Origin: Fimbriimonadales bacterium
Lineage (GTDB): Bacteria > Armatimonadota > Fimbriimonadia > Fimbriimonadales > Fimbriimonadaceae
Length of the DNA stretch: 36,832 nucleotides
Assembly: GCA_026418055.1 (NCBI GenBank)
Contig: JAOACB010000017.1
Span: 1 to 36,832, forward strand
Reading direction: 5' to 3'
Shown: piece by piece, positions 24,693 through 33,123 of the stretch
Layout: every line of letters starts with the position of its first letter
Numbering within the stretch: the first letter of the stretch is position 1
Translations under genes and position numbers: made by a program
Notes under the pieces: model-generated
The model's database searches: none
Told to the model about the DNA's origin: nothing
What the model saw: the letters and a program-made list of their open reading frames with translations, nothing else

Positions 24693-26381
24693 TCATTCGC
24701 TCGGGTTGTAGACCGCGTACAAACCGGACGCTAGGCCGACGGTCGGCACGGCGATGCCCGCTGCAAGGGCCACGGCCGGCCAGGCCGCCAGCCACCAGGG
24801 CACCCCCAGCACTCCCAGGCCGACGAACGCGCCGATGGGCGGCGCGCAGGCGATCACCACCCCCAGCAGCATCATCAGACGGCGAAACTGCACCCCAGTG
24901 GCGTCGTCCTCGTCCGGGAAGAGGAAGCTCACAGCCAGCACCGCCGCGCAGATCAGGTACGAGAGTCCCGCGGCCAGCACGCAGGCCCCCAGCAGCACGT
25001 CCCACCAACCCGGCTGGATCGCCGCCAGCACCAGGCACGGGATCCAAACCACCGCCAGCCCGTACAGGGACTGCGCGGCGAGCTCGGCCGCCACCACCCG
25101 CCAGGGAGCGAACGGCATCGCCTTGACCACGTCCACGCGCCGCAGCATCTCCATGCAGCCCGTCAGCGAGGCGGTCATCGACACGTTGAGCAGGCCGAGT
25201 CCCACCATCGCCAGCGAGAAGATCGGACCCGCCCGACCCAGCTCGCGCTGCCCGCCCACGAACGCCGGCAACAGCGCCACCACGCCCATCAGGAACCCGA
25301 GGAACATCAGCCCGCGCGTCCCGCCGCGACCCTGCACCAGCAGCTCCTTCCACAGCAGCCCTGCCACGCCGCGCCACCGCCGACGGTGCCACCACCCCTG
25401 CCGTCGGACCCTGATCTTGCCCTCGCGGGCGCGCTGGGAGGCGATCGCCAAGAGGTCTCCCCGCCGACCGAGCTCGCGCGCCTCGGACTGCCGGAACGCT
25501 CTGGCAGCCGCCTGATCGTACATCCAACCCACCTGGGAGAACGCGACGCGCAGCGCCGCGGCCATGACGGCGAAGAGGATCCCGGCCCCCAGAGCCGCCG
25601 AGGCCCACGACCCCGTGATCGGCGCCATCGTGATCATCGAGGCGCAGCTCGCGGTGAAGAACGCCGCCCGAAGGATCGGGTCGTGCGAGAACCGCACCGC
25701 GTCCTGAACGCTTCCGGCCGCCAGCAGACCATAGACCGCGTAGGCGGCGACCGCAAGGAAGAGCCCCACCGTTCCGCCTACCAGCAACCTCTTGTTGCGA
25801 TCGCTCTGCAGGTCGCTGCGGTTCACGAACAGGCTGGCCGCATAGGCGATGGCCACCCAGGTCAGGGCCATCAGGATCCAGGACACGGTCATCGCCCGCC
25901 CGACCAAGCCGGCTGTCTCCGGGTTGGGAACCTCGCGGAAGATCATCCGCCATCCGCTCGACACCGGCCGGAATGCGATCAGCACGAGGAACAGCGGGAG
26001 GATGAGCGTTCCCAGGTACTCCCGCACGATGCGGAACACCAGCACTGCCTTCGCGGGAATCGGCGTGGCGAACAGAACGTCCACGTCGGCGGGCTTGAAG
26101 CCGCCTCGGTAAGCGAAGATGCCCAGCGCCAGCATCAGGCTCAGCGCGGAGAACCATCCGAACAGCACCGCCTCGACGAGGTCCAAGGCGGGAAAGTCGA
26201 GCTGCAGCCCCGGACCCGTGGGAGCCGCGCCCCGCCCCAGACCGGGCCGAATGAAGAACCAAAAGTAGTACGACAGCAGGAACAGCAGCCCGATCAACCT
26301 GCGCGGAGACGTCAGCGCGCGGCGGACGCCGTTCACGAGCGTCCTAAACGTCAAAAACAGCAGGGGTCTGAGCGCTTTCAT
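24693..26381 (-). CDS. ABC exporter permease (putative ABC exporter family)
   Basis: A 562-residue polytopic protein, the membrane half of an ABC exporter. It begins MKALRPLLFLTFRTLVNGVR and shows roughly ten to twelve hydrophobic segments. The ADVDVLFATPIPAKAVL stretch near residue 100 is typical of the putative ABC exporter group of permeases (Pfam ABC_export). Its 5' end overlaps the ATPase gene by 38 bases, which strongly links the two products. The substrate cannot be told from sequence. Confidence 0.85.
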   Translation of the reverse strand: MKALRPLLFLTFRTLVNGVRRALTSPRRLIGLLFLLSYYFWFFIRPGLGRGAAPTGPGLQLDFPALDLVEAVLFGWFSALSLMLALGIFAYRGGFKPADVDVLFATPIPAKAVLVFRIVREYLGTLILPLFLVLIAFRPVSSGWRMIFREVPNPETAGLVGRAMTVSWILMALTWVAIAYAASLFVNRSDLQSDRNKRLLVGGTVGLFLAVAAYAVYGLLAAGSVQDAVRFSHDPILRAAFFTASCASMITMAPITGSWASAALGAGILFAVMAAALRVAFSQVGWMYDQAAARAFRQSEARELGRRGDLLAIASQRAREGKIRVRRQGWWHRRRWRGVAGLLWKELLVQGRGGTRGLMFLGFLMGVVALLPAFVGGQRELGRAGPIFSLAMVGLGLLNVSMTASLTGCMEMLRRVDVVKAMPFAPWRVVAAELAAQSLYGLAVVWIPCLVLAAIQPGWWDVLLGACVLAAGLSYLICAAVLAVSFLFPDEDDATGVQFRRLMMLLGVVIACAPPIGAFVGLGVLGVPWWLAAWPAVALAAGIAVPTVGLASGLYAVYNPSE

Positions 26382-27108
26382 CGGTGAGCTTGAGGAACAC
26401 CTCCTCGAGGGTTCCCGACTCGAGCTGGGAGGCCTGGCGCAGCTCCTGCAGCGTGCCCTCGGCCACCTTGCGGCCGCGCGCGAGGATCACCACGCGGTCG
26501 CACAGGACCTCGGCCGTGTCGAGCAGGTGGGTGGAGACGAGCACGGCGCAACCGCGATCCCGCGCGTTGCGGATCTCTCGCTTCAGCTCGGCGGCCCCGG
26601 CGGGATCGATGCCGATCAAGGGCTCGTCGAACAGCATCACTCGCGCCTCGTGCACGAGAGCGCAGGCCACCGCGACCTTCTGGCGCATGCCCTTGCTCAG
26701 CGTGGCCACCAGCTGGTCGCGCTTCTCCGTGAGGTTGTAGCGGGCGAGCAGGTCGTTCCGCACGCGCTCGTACACGTCGAGGCTGTCGTAGCACATCGCG
26801 ACGAACCGGAGGTGCTCGTCCACGGTCAGCAGCTCGTACAGCGAGGGCACCTCCGGCACGAAGGCCAGCGCCGCCTTCGCGCGGGCCGTGTCGCGCTCCA
26901 GATCGTGCCCGCAGATCCGGACCGTTCCGGCCGTGGGCTTCAGAATGCCGGCGATGGAACGCAGGGCCGTGGTCTTGCCAGCGCCGTTGGGCCCCAGCAA
27001 GCCCACGATCTCGCCTCCCCGGATCTCCAAATCGAGAGCGTCGACCGCGCGGAACTTCTTGTACTGCTTGACGAGCCCCCGAACCTCGAGGAGCGGCAGG
27101 TCTTCCAC
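26344..27108 (-). CDS. ABC exporter ATP-binding protein
   Basis: A 254-residue ATPase that powers the downstream permease. Walker A is GPNGAGKTT (residues 39-47), the signature is LSKGMRQKV (137-145), with LSKGM in place of LSGGQ as is common in exporters of the CcmA type, Walker B is VMLFDEP (157-163), and the switch histidine is in VSTHLL. The start is a GTG at 27108, 7 bases after a TAAACC box, so the mRNA may be leaderless. Its 3' end overlaps the permease gene by 38 bases. Confidence 0.94.
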   Translation of the reverse strand: MEDLPLLEVRGLVKQYKKFRAVDALDLEIRGGEIVGLLGPNGAGKTTALRSIAGILKPTAGTVRICGHDLERDTARAKAALAFVPEVPSLYELLTVDEHLRFVAMCYDSLDVYERVRNDLLARYNLTEKRDQLVATLSKGMRQKVAVACALVHEARVMLFDEPLIGIDPAGAAELKREIRNARDRGCAVLVSTHLLDTAEVLCDRVVILARGRKVAEGTLQELRQASQLESGTLEEVFLKLTDESAQTPAVFDV

Positions 27109-27115
27109 CGGACGC

Positions 27116-27121
27116 GGTTTA
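27116..27121 (-). promoter_or_regulatory. Degenerate leaderless -10 (TAAACC) of the ABC exporter
   Basis: TAAACC then 7 bases and GTG at 27108. The final T of a good -10 box is missing. It is listed because the spacing equals that of the clear leaderless cases and no Shine-Dalgarno sequence is present. Confidence 0.3.
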
Positions 27122-27159
27122 CCTTGCCTTGAGAGCCCGATGCTCGGCGGAACGGGACG

Positions 27160-27183
27160 GGGCCCCGCCCGGAGGCAGGGCCC
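27160..27183 (-). terminator. Hairpin after the PEP-CTERM-like gene
   Basis: On the minus strand GGGCCCTGCC-TCCG-GGCGGGGCCC: a 10-bp stem with one G-T wobble and a TCCG tetraloop, 28 bases past the stop at 27211. No T-tract follows. Confidence 0.5.
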
Positions 27184-27210
27184 TTGTGGAGAGGATGCGC
27201 CGATGAAGGC

Positions 27211-27831
27211 TCACCGAGCGCGCAGCCTGCCCCTGGCCAGCAAGCCGGCGAGGAAAGGCAGCGCGGCCGCCGGACCCGGCACCACTGGAACCGCCGTCGG
27301 CTCGTTGATCCGGATGTCGTCGAACGCGGCTTGTCTGCCTGAGCCTGACATGGTTGGATCGTCCGTGCCGTTGGACGTTGCGAACCAGACTTCGTCGATC
27401 CCAGACCAGTCGAGACGCACCAGCTTGGGGCGACGAGTGTCCAGAACAACCGTCTTCGCTTGGACCACCGTGCCGTTCCGATATCCGGTGATGTCCATCA
27501 CAAGGTCTCGGTTCCACGCGGCCGTCAAGAACAGGCTGTTGAGGGTGAACGTCTCTCCACCCGTCCAGAAGCCAGCCGGATCTGCGAATCCGTTGTAACC
27601 TACGCAGCTGCTGGAAACGCAACCGTTGTGGTAGCCGCTTGGGTACGTGGAGAACCGCGACGTATCCAGCACCCTGAAGAAGAAACTCCAAGAGAAACCG
27701 CCGTAGCCGTCTGGGATGTCGCCCCAGATGGGCCCGGAGTCGCTCAAGATGCCTTCGAAGTCGAGCACCACCGCAGCTGCGGGAGGTGCGACGGCGATCG
27801 CAGCTGCGCAGAGCGCCAGAAACCTCTTCAT
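27211..27831 (-). CDS. Secreted protein with a PEP-CTERM-like sorting tail
   Basis: A 206-residue exported protein. An N-terminal signal peptide (MKRFLALCAAAIAVAPPAAA) is followed by a beta-rich region (VVLDFEGILSD, GFSWSFFFRVLD) and a pair of cysteines at GCVSSSC. The C-terminus is VVPGPAAALPFLAGLLARGRLRAR in pieces: a Pro-containing motif, a hydrophobic helix and a basic tail, which is the layout of exosortase-sorted PEP-CTERM proteins in a VPxPAA variant. No exosortase gene is in the window. It has a strong AAGGAGG ribosome-binding site, a TACAAT -10 and a leader of about 55 bases. Confidence 0.82.
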   Translation of the reverse strand: MKRFLALCAAAIAVAPPAAAVVLDFEGILSDSGPIWGDIPDGYGGFSWSFFFRVLDTSRFSTYPSGYHNGCVSSSCVGYNGFADPAGFWTGGETFTLNSLFLTAAWNRDLVMDITGYRNGTVVQAKTVVLDTRRPKLVRLDWSGIDEVWFATSNGTDDPTMSGSGRQAAFDDIRINEPTAVPVVPGPAAALPFLAGLLARGRLRAR

Positions 27832-27891
27832 GCTTCCTCCTTTCTTTCCGGAACACCCGGACCGCCCCCATCCGAGGAGCGGAACGATCCT

Positions 27892-27897
27892 ATTGTA
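27892..27897 (-). promoter_or_regulatory. Candidate -10 (TACAAT) of the PEP-CTERM-like gene
   Basis: TACAAT on the minus strand, 60 bases before the ATG at 27831. The ribosome-binding site AAGGAGG lies just before the ATG, so this gene has an ordinary leader. Confidence 0.55.
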
Positions 27898-27921
27898 AGT
27901 CCGAAAAAGAATTTCCCGGCC

Positions 27922-28902
27922 TCAAGATTCCGGGCTCCGCGTCTTCGGTGGGGCGATCGGGACTTTCGGTCCTTCGGCGTGCCAACAGGCAACGCGCAAC
28001 CCGCCGCTCCCGCGCAGCTCGGGATCCTCGAGACACCTCGCGTCCGCCAACGGGCAACGGGGACGGAAGGCGCAACCCTGCGGCAGGTCCTCGAACCGGG
28101 GCGGCTGGCCCGGGATCGTCGGCAGACGCTGCAAATGCGGTCGAGGCATCGCCGCGAGCAACGCCCTGGCGTACGGATGGGCCGGAGACCGGAGCACCGC
28201 CTCGGCGGGCCCCTCTTCGACGATGCGGCCGGCGTAGAACACCGCGACGCGGTCCGCCACCGCCGCGACCACGCCGATGTCGTGGGAGATGAGGATCACC
28301 GCGGTGCCCTCCTGCTCCTGCAGGTCCTCGATCAGCCGCAGAATCTGCGCCTGCAGGGTGACGTCGAGCGCCGTGGTCGGCTCGTCGGCGATCAGAACCT
28401 TCGGCCTGCAGGCGAACGCCGTGGCGATCACGACCCGCTGTCTCTGGCCGCCGCTCATCTGGTGCGGGTACTTCCGCGCCGACCGCTCCGCGTCCGGCAC
28501 GCCCACCTGGCGAAGCAACGACACGGCCTCATCCCGGGCTTGGCGGCGACCCATGCCGCGGTGCAGCTCCAGAACCTCGGCGATCTGGTCGCCCACGCGC
28601 ATCACGGGGTTCAGACTCGCGAACGGGTCCTGCATGACCAAGGCGATCTGCGCCCCGCGCACCGAGCGCCACTCGGCTTCCGGCCGCCCCAGCAGCTCCC
28701 TCCCCTCCAGCAGGATCGACCCGGTGACGCGCCCCGGCCTGGGGACCATGCCCATGAGCGCGTAGCCGGTCATGCTCTTGCCGCAACCGGACTCTCCCAC
28801 GACGCCCAGCGTTTCGCCGGGGTCGAGCCGCAGGCACACCCCGCGCACCACCTCCGTCTCGCCGAACCGCACGCGCAGGTCCGAGGCCTCCAGAACCGCC
28901 AC
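27922..28902 (-). CDS. Oligopeptide/dipeptide ABC transporter ATPase (OppD/DppD type)
   Basis: A 326-residue ATPase for peptide or nickel uptake. Walker A is GESGCGKS (residues 36-43), the signature MSGGQRQR (149-156) and Walker B VLIADEP (169-175). The C-terminal extension of the OppD/DppD family is present, with QGCAFRPRCPLADARC and a final ACWHAE, a four-cysteine set that in some relatives holds an iron-sulfur cluster. No permease, binding protein or second ATPase is adjacent, so it is an orphan here. The GTG start at 28902 lies exactly 7 bases after CATAAT, giving a leaderless layout. It is divergent from the response regulator. Confidence 0.92.
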   Translation of the reverse strand: MAVLEASDLRVRFGETEVVRGVCLRLDPGETLGVVGESGCGKSMTGYALMGMVPRPGRVTGSILLEGRELLGRPEAEWRSVRGAQIALVMQDPFASLNPVMRVGDQIAEVLELHRGMGRRQARDEAVSLLRQVGVPDAERSARKYPHQMSGGQRQRVVIATAFACRPKVLIADEPTTALDVTLQAQILRLIEDLQEQEGTAVILISHDIGVVAAVADRVAVFYAGRIVEEGPAEAVLRSPAHPYARALLAAMPRPHLQRLPTIPGQPPRFEDLPQGCAFRPRCPLADARCLEDPELRGSGGLRVACWHAEGPKVPIAPPKTRSPES

Positions 28903-28909
28903 GCACCGG

Positions 28910-28915
28910 ATTATG
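28910..28915 (-). promoter_or_regulatory. Leaderless -10 (CATAAT) of the OppD-like gene
   Basis: CATAAT on the minus strand, 7 bases (CCGGTGC) before the GTG at 28902. It faces the response regulator promoter, with 37 bases between the two -10 boxes. Confidence 0.55.
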
Positions 28916-28952
28916 CGTCGGGCGCGATGGAACCTTCCTCAGTGCCAGTAGG

Positions 28953-28958
28953 TATATT
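28953..28958 (+). promoter_or_regulatory. Leaderless -10 (TATATT) of the response regulator gene
   Basis: TATATT followed by 7 bases (GTCCTGT) and the ATG at 28966. No Shine-Dalgarno sequence can fit. Confidence 0.6.
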
Positions 28959-28965
28959 GTCCTGT

Positions 28966-29628
28966 ATGGCGCAGACGATCCGCGTTGTTGTCGTCGACGA
29001 TGAGGCGCCCTACAGGGCCGCCCTTCAGAAGACCCTGACTCTGATGCCCGAGTGCCAGCTGATCGGCCTGTGCAAGGACGGACAGGAGGCGTTGGAGGTG
29101 TGCCTTGCCGATCCGCCCGACGTTTTGCTCACCGACCTGAACATGCCCCGGATGGGCGGCATCGAGTTGATCCGCAAGCTCCTGAAGCAGGAGAAGAACG
29201 TCAAGGTGGTGGTCCTGACCGTTCAGGAGGACGACGAGACGGTGTACGAAGCCTTCCGGGCCGGCGCGCTGGGGTACCTTCTGAAGACGTCGACGCCGCA
29301 GGACGTGATCGAAGCCATCCGCCTCGCGAACCAGGGCGAGGCCAAGATCACGCCGAGGATCGCCGCCAAGGTGATCGAGGACTTCCGCCGGGTGGACGAG
29401 GACGAGGAGGGCGACGAGAGCGAGCTGTACGTCCTGAGCGACCGGGAGACCGAGATCCTCGAGTACGTCGCCCAGGGCCTCCGCAACAAGGACATCGCCG
29501 CCAAGCTCTGCATCGCGGAGAAGACCGTGAAGAACCACGTGAGCAACATCTTGAAGGCCCTGCAGGTGAACAGCCGCACCGAGGCGGCCATGAAGGCCGT
29601 CAAGGCGAAGCTCGTCGAAAAGGGCTGA
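28966..29628 (+). CDS. NarL/FixJ-family response regulator
   Basis: A 220-residue two-component regulator. The receiver domain (residues 5-120) has the acidic pair D11-D12, the phospho-acceptor D57 (LLTDLNMPRMGG), T85 and K107. An acidic linker rich in Asp and Glu (about 143-155) leads to a LuxR-type DNA-binding domain (LSDRETEILEYVAQGLRNKDIA, then EKTVKNHVSNIL). No histidine kinase is nearby, so its partner is elsewhere. A TATATT box 7 bases before the ATG suggests a leaderless mRNA. A strong hairpin follows the stop. Confidence 0.95.
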   Translation: MAQTIRVVVVDDEAPYRAALQKTLTLMPECQLIGLCKDGQEALEVCLADPPDVLLTDLNMPRMGGIELIRKLLKQEKNVKVVVLTVQEDDETVYEAFRAGALGYLLKTSTPQDVIEAIRLANQGEAKITPRIAAKVIEDFRRVDEDEEGDESELYVLSDRETEILEYVAQGLRNKDIAAKLCIAEKTVKNHVSNILKALQVNSRTEAAMKAVKAKLVEKG

Positions 29629-29649
29629 CATCCCACTCCAATGGTTCGA

Positions 29650-29685
29650 GGAGGGCTGGGCCGGTTTCCTTCGGCCCAGCCCTCC
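29650..29685. terminator. Shared hairpin between convergent genes
   Basis: A perfect 14-bp stem (GGAGGGCTGGGCCG with its complement) and an 8-base loop GTTTCCTT. It sits between the response regulator stop (29628) and the HExxH protein stop (29690), so it can end both transcripts. No T-tract on either side. Confidence 0.7.
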
Positions 29686-29689
29686 GCTC

Positions 29690-31825
29690 TCAGTGGCTGA
29701 AGCCCGGAGGCGGAACGAGCCGCGCCTCGAACTCTGCGAAGTCGCGCCGGCCGCGCCAGAAGGCCAGGTGAAGGTCCGAGACCTCGATGAAGTGCACGAA
29801 GTCGCCTGCTTCGGCTCGCACCACGCACAGCAGCACCGTGTTCGCCTCGCCGAACGTGTGCCTCAGCTTCTTTGGAAACGGCGTCCCGTCGAACTCCACC
29901 CGGCCATCGGCGTCCAGCCTCAGCCTCAGGTCGGGTTCGCCCTCGTACACCTTGCCGTACCACACGCCCGGATCGGGCTTGGCCTTCCAGATCCACAGCC
30001 GGGCCCCGCTGGCCGGAGAGCCGTCCGGCAGAAGGAACCGCCAAGCCGTGCGCTTGGGAAGATCGGTCTCCAGCCACTCGCCGATCACCGCGGGAGCGTT
30101 CATGTTGCCGCCCCGCGCCCTGCGTCCAGCCACGCGAGCCCAAACTCCCGCCACGTACTCGTCGAGGACCGAGTAGTCGCCGCCCATCATGCCGGGATAC
30201 TTCTGGAAGCGCACGAAGTTCTCCGGAAGCAGCCCGCCGATCAGCGGCTTGCCGTCCAGCCGCACCCGGATGGACGGCGCGTGCACGTCGAAGCCGTAGC
30301 TGTCGATGTGGTAACGGGCGTGGTGCAGCTCGTGGATCAGCGCGAGATCCGCCAAGAACGCCGGCGGGTTCCGGAGCGGGGAACCCTGGTGCGGCCGGAA
30401 GGACCAGTAGTCGCTGACCGACGAGTCCGCCTCGCTGCTGAAGCCCCAGGCCAGGTCCACGGTCTTGTCCAAGGAGTCCGGGTTGTTGCTCGGCAGGCCG
30501 CCGTTCAGCGGCAGCGCCAACGTGGGCACCACCACCAACCGGTCTAGGCGCACGCGGTCCGTGAGCCCTTCGGGCGACAACCCGGGGTGGCGCGCGGCCT
30601 CCATCATGCCGTTCCACAGCCCGAGCACGTACCAAGCCCAGTCGGCGAAGCTCTCGTTGGCCGGGTTCTGCCGATGCTGGTGGTCCAACCAATGGTCCCA
30701 CATCCTCTGGTCCACCCAGAACCCGACGGCCAGGGCGTTGGTTCGGAACTCGCGCGCGTTGTTGCCGGCGTTGGCGTCCCAGGCGGGCGGATCGATCTCG
30801 AAGCGCAGGGTCTCGCCCCTCTGCCGCCACGTTCTCCCAAGGTCCACCGAGGCCCAGCGGCCCGACCGCACGCTCACCTTCCCCCTGGCAACCTCCCGAC
30901 CGTCGGCCAGCCAGCGGTACGGCACGTCGGAAGCGGACCGGTTGTGGGCGGCGATCCAAGCGCGCCACACCACCCGCTGGCCCTCGGCCGGCCACCCCGG
31001 CCCGTTCCCACGATCCGGCGCGTCGTACGCCAGCCGCGGCAACCGCTCCACGTGCAGGACGTCCACGTCCGTCCGCGCGTGCGATCGGGGATAGGAGAAG
31101 AGGACGAGGTCCAGCCTGGCCTCGAGGCCGCCGGCCGAGGCCTCGATCCTGCCCCGGCGCTCCCCCCTCTCCACTCGGACCGCCTGCCACCCGTCCCTCC
31201 AACGGCGAAAGCCGTCGGCGCGCCAGGCGACGCGGTCGGTCGCGTCCACCGTCACGCCCTCGGCCTCTGCCAAGGCGCGCACGCGCACGATGCCCTCGCT
31301 GGCGATCCTATCCGAAGGCTTCCATTCCGGGCGGTTCGGGATGCGCTCCAGCCGAAGGCGACGGGCCGGAACCCTCCGAACCGCCTGCACCTCGAACACG
31401 TGCACGTAGTCGTCACCCTTCAGGCGACGCGTCCAGAACCGGAACGCCCGAGCCGTCGTCGGCGCCGGGAGCTCGATCGTCAGCTCCCCGCCGGCGTCGG
31501 TCTCGGCCTCCACCAGCCTGCGGAAGCTGCCTCGGCGGGACTCCAGGTCTTGGAGGCTGTCGGCCGCCTCGAGAAGCACCCTGCTGCGGTCCGCCACCAG
31601 CACGCGCACGGCCCGCACCTCCTTGGGCCGCGCCAGCTCGAACACGAGCTCCGCCGGGTTGACCGACGGGGTGCGAAAGAGCGTGGAGGGGCTCGCGTCC
31701 AGCGCGGCCTGCGCCGAACCGATGTCGGCGCGCGTGGATCGAGCGACCCTCAGGTCGCCCCAAGGGTCCGGCACCGGCACCCACAACCGAGAAGTCGCGC
31801 CGAGCGCGACGATCAAGCCGAGCAT
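29690..31825 (-). CDS. Large secreted protein with HExxH motif and discoidin/CARDB-like regions
   Basis: A 711-residue protein of unknown function. The first residues (MLGLIVALGATSRLW) may be a weak signal peptide or anchor. Residues 30-150 resemble a discoidin (F5/8C-like) fold: a 'SPSTLFRTPSVNPAELVFEL' layout and RAFRFWTRRLKGDDYVHVFEV. Residues 280-365 resemble a CARDB-type beta-sandwich (VWRAWIAAHNRSASDV, FEIDPPAWDANAGNN). Residues 498-502 are H-E-L-H-H within LALIHELHHARYHIDSYGF, a zinc-peptidase signature, with D555-E556-Y557 as a possible third ligand. A further beta region (about 595-700) closes the protein. It starts 23 bases after the E2 stop but has its own TAGACT box 6 bases before the ATG. 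It could be a metallopeptidase, but the fold is not one I can name. Confidence 0.65.
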   Translation of the reverse strand: MLGLIVALGATSRLWVPVPDPWGDLRVARSTRADIGSAQAALDASPSTLFRTPSVNPAELVFELARPKEVRAVRVLVADRSRVLLEAADSLQDLESRRGSFRRLVEAETDAGGELTIELPAPTTARAFRFWTRRLKGDDYVHVFEVQAVRRVPARRLRLERIPNRPEWKPSDRIASEGIVRVRALAEAEGVTVDATDRVAWRADGFRRWRDGWQAVRVERGERRGRIEASAGGLEARLDLVLFSYPRSHARTDVDVLHVERLPRLAYDAPDRGNGPGWPAEGQRVVWRAWIAAHNRSASDVPYRWLADGREVARGKVSVRSGRWASVDLGRTWRQRGETLRFEIDPPAWDANAGNNAREFRTNALAVGFWVDQRMWDHWLDHQHRQNPANESFADWAWYVLGLWNGMMEAARHPGLSPEGLTDRVRLDRLVVVPTLALPLNGGLPSNNPDSLDKTVDLAWGFSSEADSSVSDYWSFRPHQGSPLRNPPAFLADLALIHELHHARYHIDSYGFDVHAPSIRVRLDGKPLIGGLLPENFVRFQKYPGMMGGDYSVLDEYVAGVWARVAGRRARGGNMNAPAVIGEWLETDLPKRTAWRFLLPDGSPASGARLWIWKAKPDPGVWYGKVYEGEPDLRLRLDADGRVEFDGTPFPKKLRHTFGEANTVLLCVVRAEAGDFVHFIEVSDLHLAFWRGRRDFAEFEARLVPPPGFSH

Positions 31826-31831
31826 GCGGCC

Positions 31832-31837
31832 AGTCTA
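31832..31837 (-). promoter_or_regulatory. Candidate leaderless -10 (TAGACT) of the HExxH protein gene
   Basis: TAGACT on the minus strand, 6 bases (GGCCGC) before the ATG at 31825, in the 23-base gap after the E2 gene. Confidence 0.4.
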
Positions 31838-31848
31838 AGCCGCTCGCG

Positions 31849-33066
31849 TCACGAGAGCAACCGGGTCGGGTTCTGCAGGTACTCCTTGACCTTGTTGACG
31901 AACCGGGCGCCGTCGGCCCCGTCCAGCACGCGGTGGTCGCACGACAGGGTGATGTTCATCCGCTCGCGGATCTCGATCTCGTCCTTCTCGTTCACGACGA
32001 CGGTCTTGCGCGCGGTGGCCACGGCCAGGATGGCGGCGTTCGGGGTGTTGATGATCGCGCCGAACTCGTCGACGTCGAGCATGCCCATGTTGCTGATGCT
32101 GAACGTGCTTCCGGTGAGCTCGTCCGGCGTCAGCTTGTTCTCCCGCGCCTTGGCTGCCAGCTCCCTCGCCTGGGCGGAGATCTGCCGCAGAGTCAGCCTG
32201 TCCGCGTTCTTGATCACCGGCACGGTGAGTCCGTCTGGCACGGCCACCGCCATGCCGATGTTCACCGCGCCGTGGCGCACCACAGAATCCCCTTGGAAGC
32301 TCGCATTCGCTTCGGGGAGGTCCCGGAGGGCCAGCGCGCAGGCCCGGATGACGAAGTCGTTGATCGACACCTTGCCGCTGCCTTCGGCCTCGAACTGCCT
32401 GCGCAGGGCCTGGATGGCTTCGACGTCCACGGCGACGGTCACGTAGAAGTGCGGCGCCTGCTGCTTGCTCTGGGCGGTTCTCTGGGCGGTGATCTGCCGC
32501 AGGCGGGTGAGCTTCACCACCTGGTCCTCGGCGATCACCGGAACGACCGCGGGCTCCACCGTCGGCTTCGGCAGCTTCGGGCCTGCCGCCAGAGCGGCCC
32601 GGACATCCTTCTCGACGATGCGACCTCCGGGACCGGTGCCGATCACCGACGAGAGGTCCAGCCCCGCCTCCGCGGCGATCTTGCGGGCCAACGGGCTCGC
32701 CTTGATGCGGCTGGAATCCGGGACCGCGGGGACCTCCGCGACGGCGGCCGCCTGTGGGGCCGACGCCTTCGACTCCTCGGCCGCTCGCCCCGCCGACGGG
32801 CCTCCACCCCACCCCTCGGGCAAGGACTCGCCCGCCTTCAGGATCGCGGCGATCGGTCGTCCCACCGGCACGGTGTCTCCAGGGCCGATGAGAAAACCGG
32901 TGAGGATGCCGCTCGCGGGGGCTTCGAGCTCGAGGGTGGCCTTGTCCGTTTGGATGGTGCCGATCACGTCGCCGCTCTTGACCTTGTCCCCCTCGCGCTT
33001 GAGCCACTCGACGAGGGTGCCCTCCTCCATCCCGTCGCCCATCTTGGGCATGATCACTTCTTGCAT
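31849..33066 (-). CDS. Dihydrolipoamide acyltransferase (E2 of a 2-oxoacid dehydrogenase complex)
   Basis: A 405-residue E2 core enzyme, most like pyruvate dehydrogenase E2. The single lipoyl domain (residues 1-80) has the lipoylated K42 in TDKATLE. An Ala/Pro/Ser-rich linker leads to the peripheral subunit-binding domain (about 125-165, IKASPLARKIAAEAGLDL then GPGGRIVEKDV). The catalytic domain (about 180-405) ends with H378 and D382-G383 in CDHRVLDGADG. The E1 and E3 genes are not adjacent, so which complex it serves (pyruvate, branched-chain or acetoin) is open. A GGTAACCT box lies about 35 bases upstream. Confidence 0.93.
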   Translation of the reverse strand: MQEVIMPKMGDGMEEGTLVEWLKREGDKVKSGDVIGTIQTDKATLELEAPASGILTGFLIGPGDTVPVGRPIAAILKAGESLPEGWGGGPSAGRAAEESKASAPQAAAVAEVPAVPDSSRIKASPLARKIAAEAGLDLSSVIGTGPGGRIVEKDVRAALAAGPKLPKPTVEPAVVPVIAEDQVVKLTRLRQITAQRTAQSKQQAPHFYVTVAVDVEAIQALRRQFEAEGSGKVSINDFVIRACALALRDLPEANASFQGDSVVRHGAVNIGMAVAVPDGLTVPVIKNADRLTLRQISAQARELAAKARENKLTPDELTGSTFSISNMGMLDVDEFGAIINTPNAAILAVATARKTVVVNEKDEIEIRERMNITLSCDHRVLDGADGARFVNKVKEYLQNPTRLLS

Positions 33067-33101
33067 GGTCGCTTGAAACGCTCCTTCGGCTTCTGGCCAG
33101 T

Positions 33102-33107
33102 AGGTTA
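33102..33107 (-). promoter_or_regulatory. Candidate -10 (TAACCT) of the E2 gene
   Basis: TAACCT on the minus strand, 35 bases before the ATG at 33066. A GAAGGAG stretch lies in the leader but rather far (about 15 bases) from the ATG. Confidence 0.35.
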
Positions 33108-33123
33108 CCTGCCCGCGGGGGAG

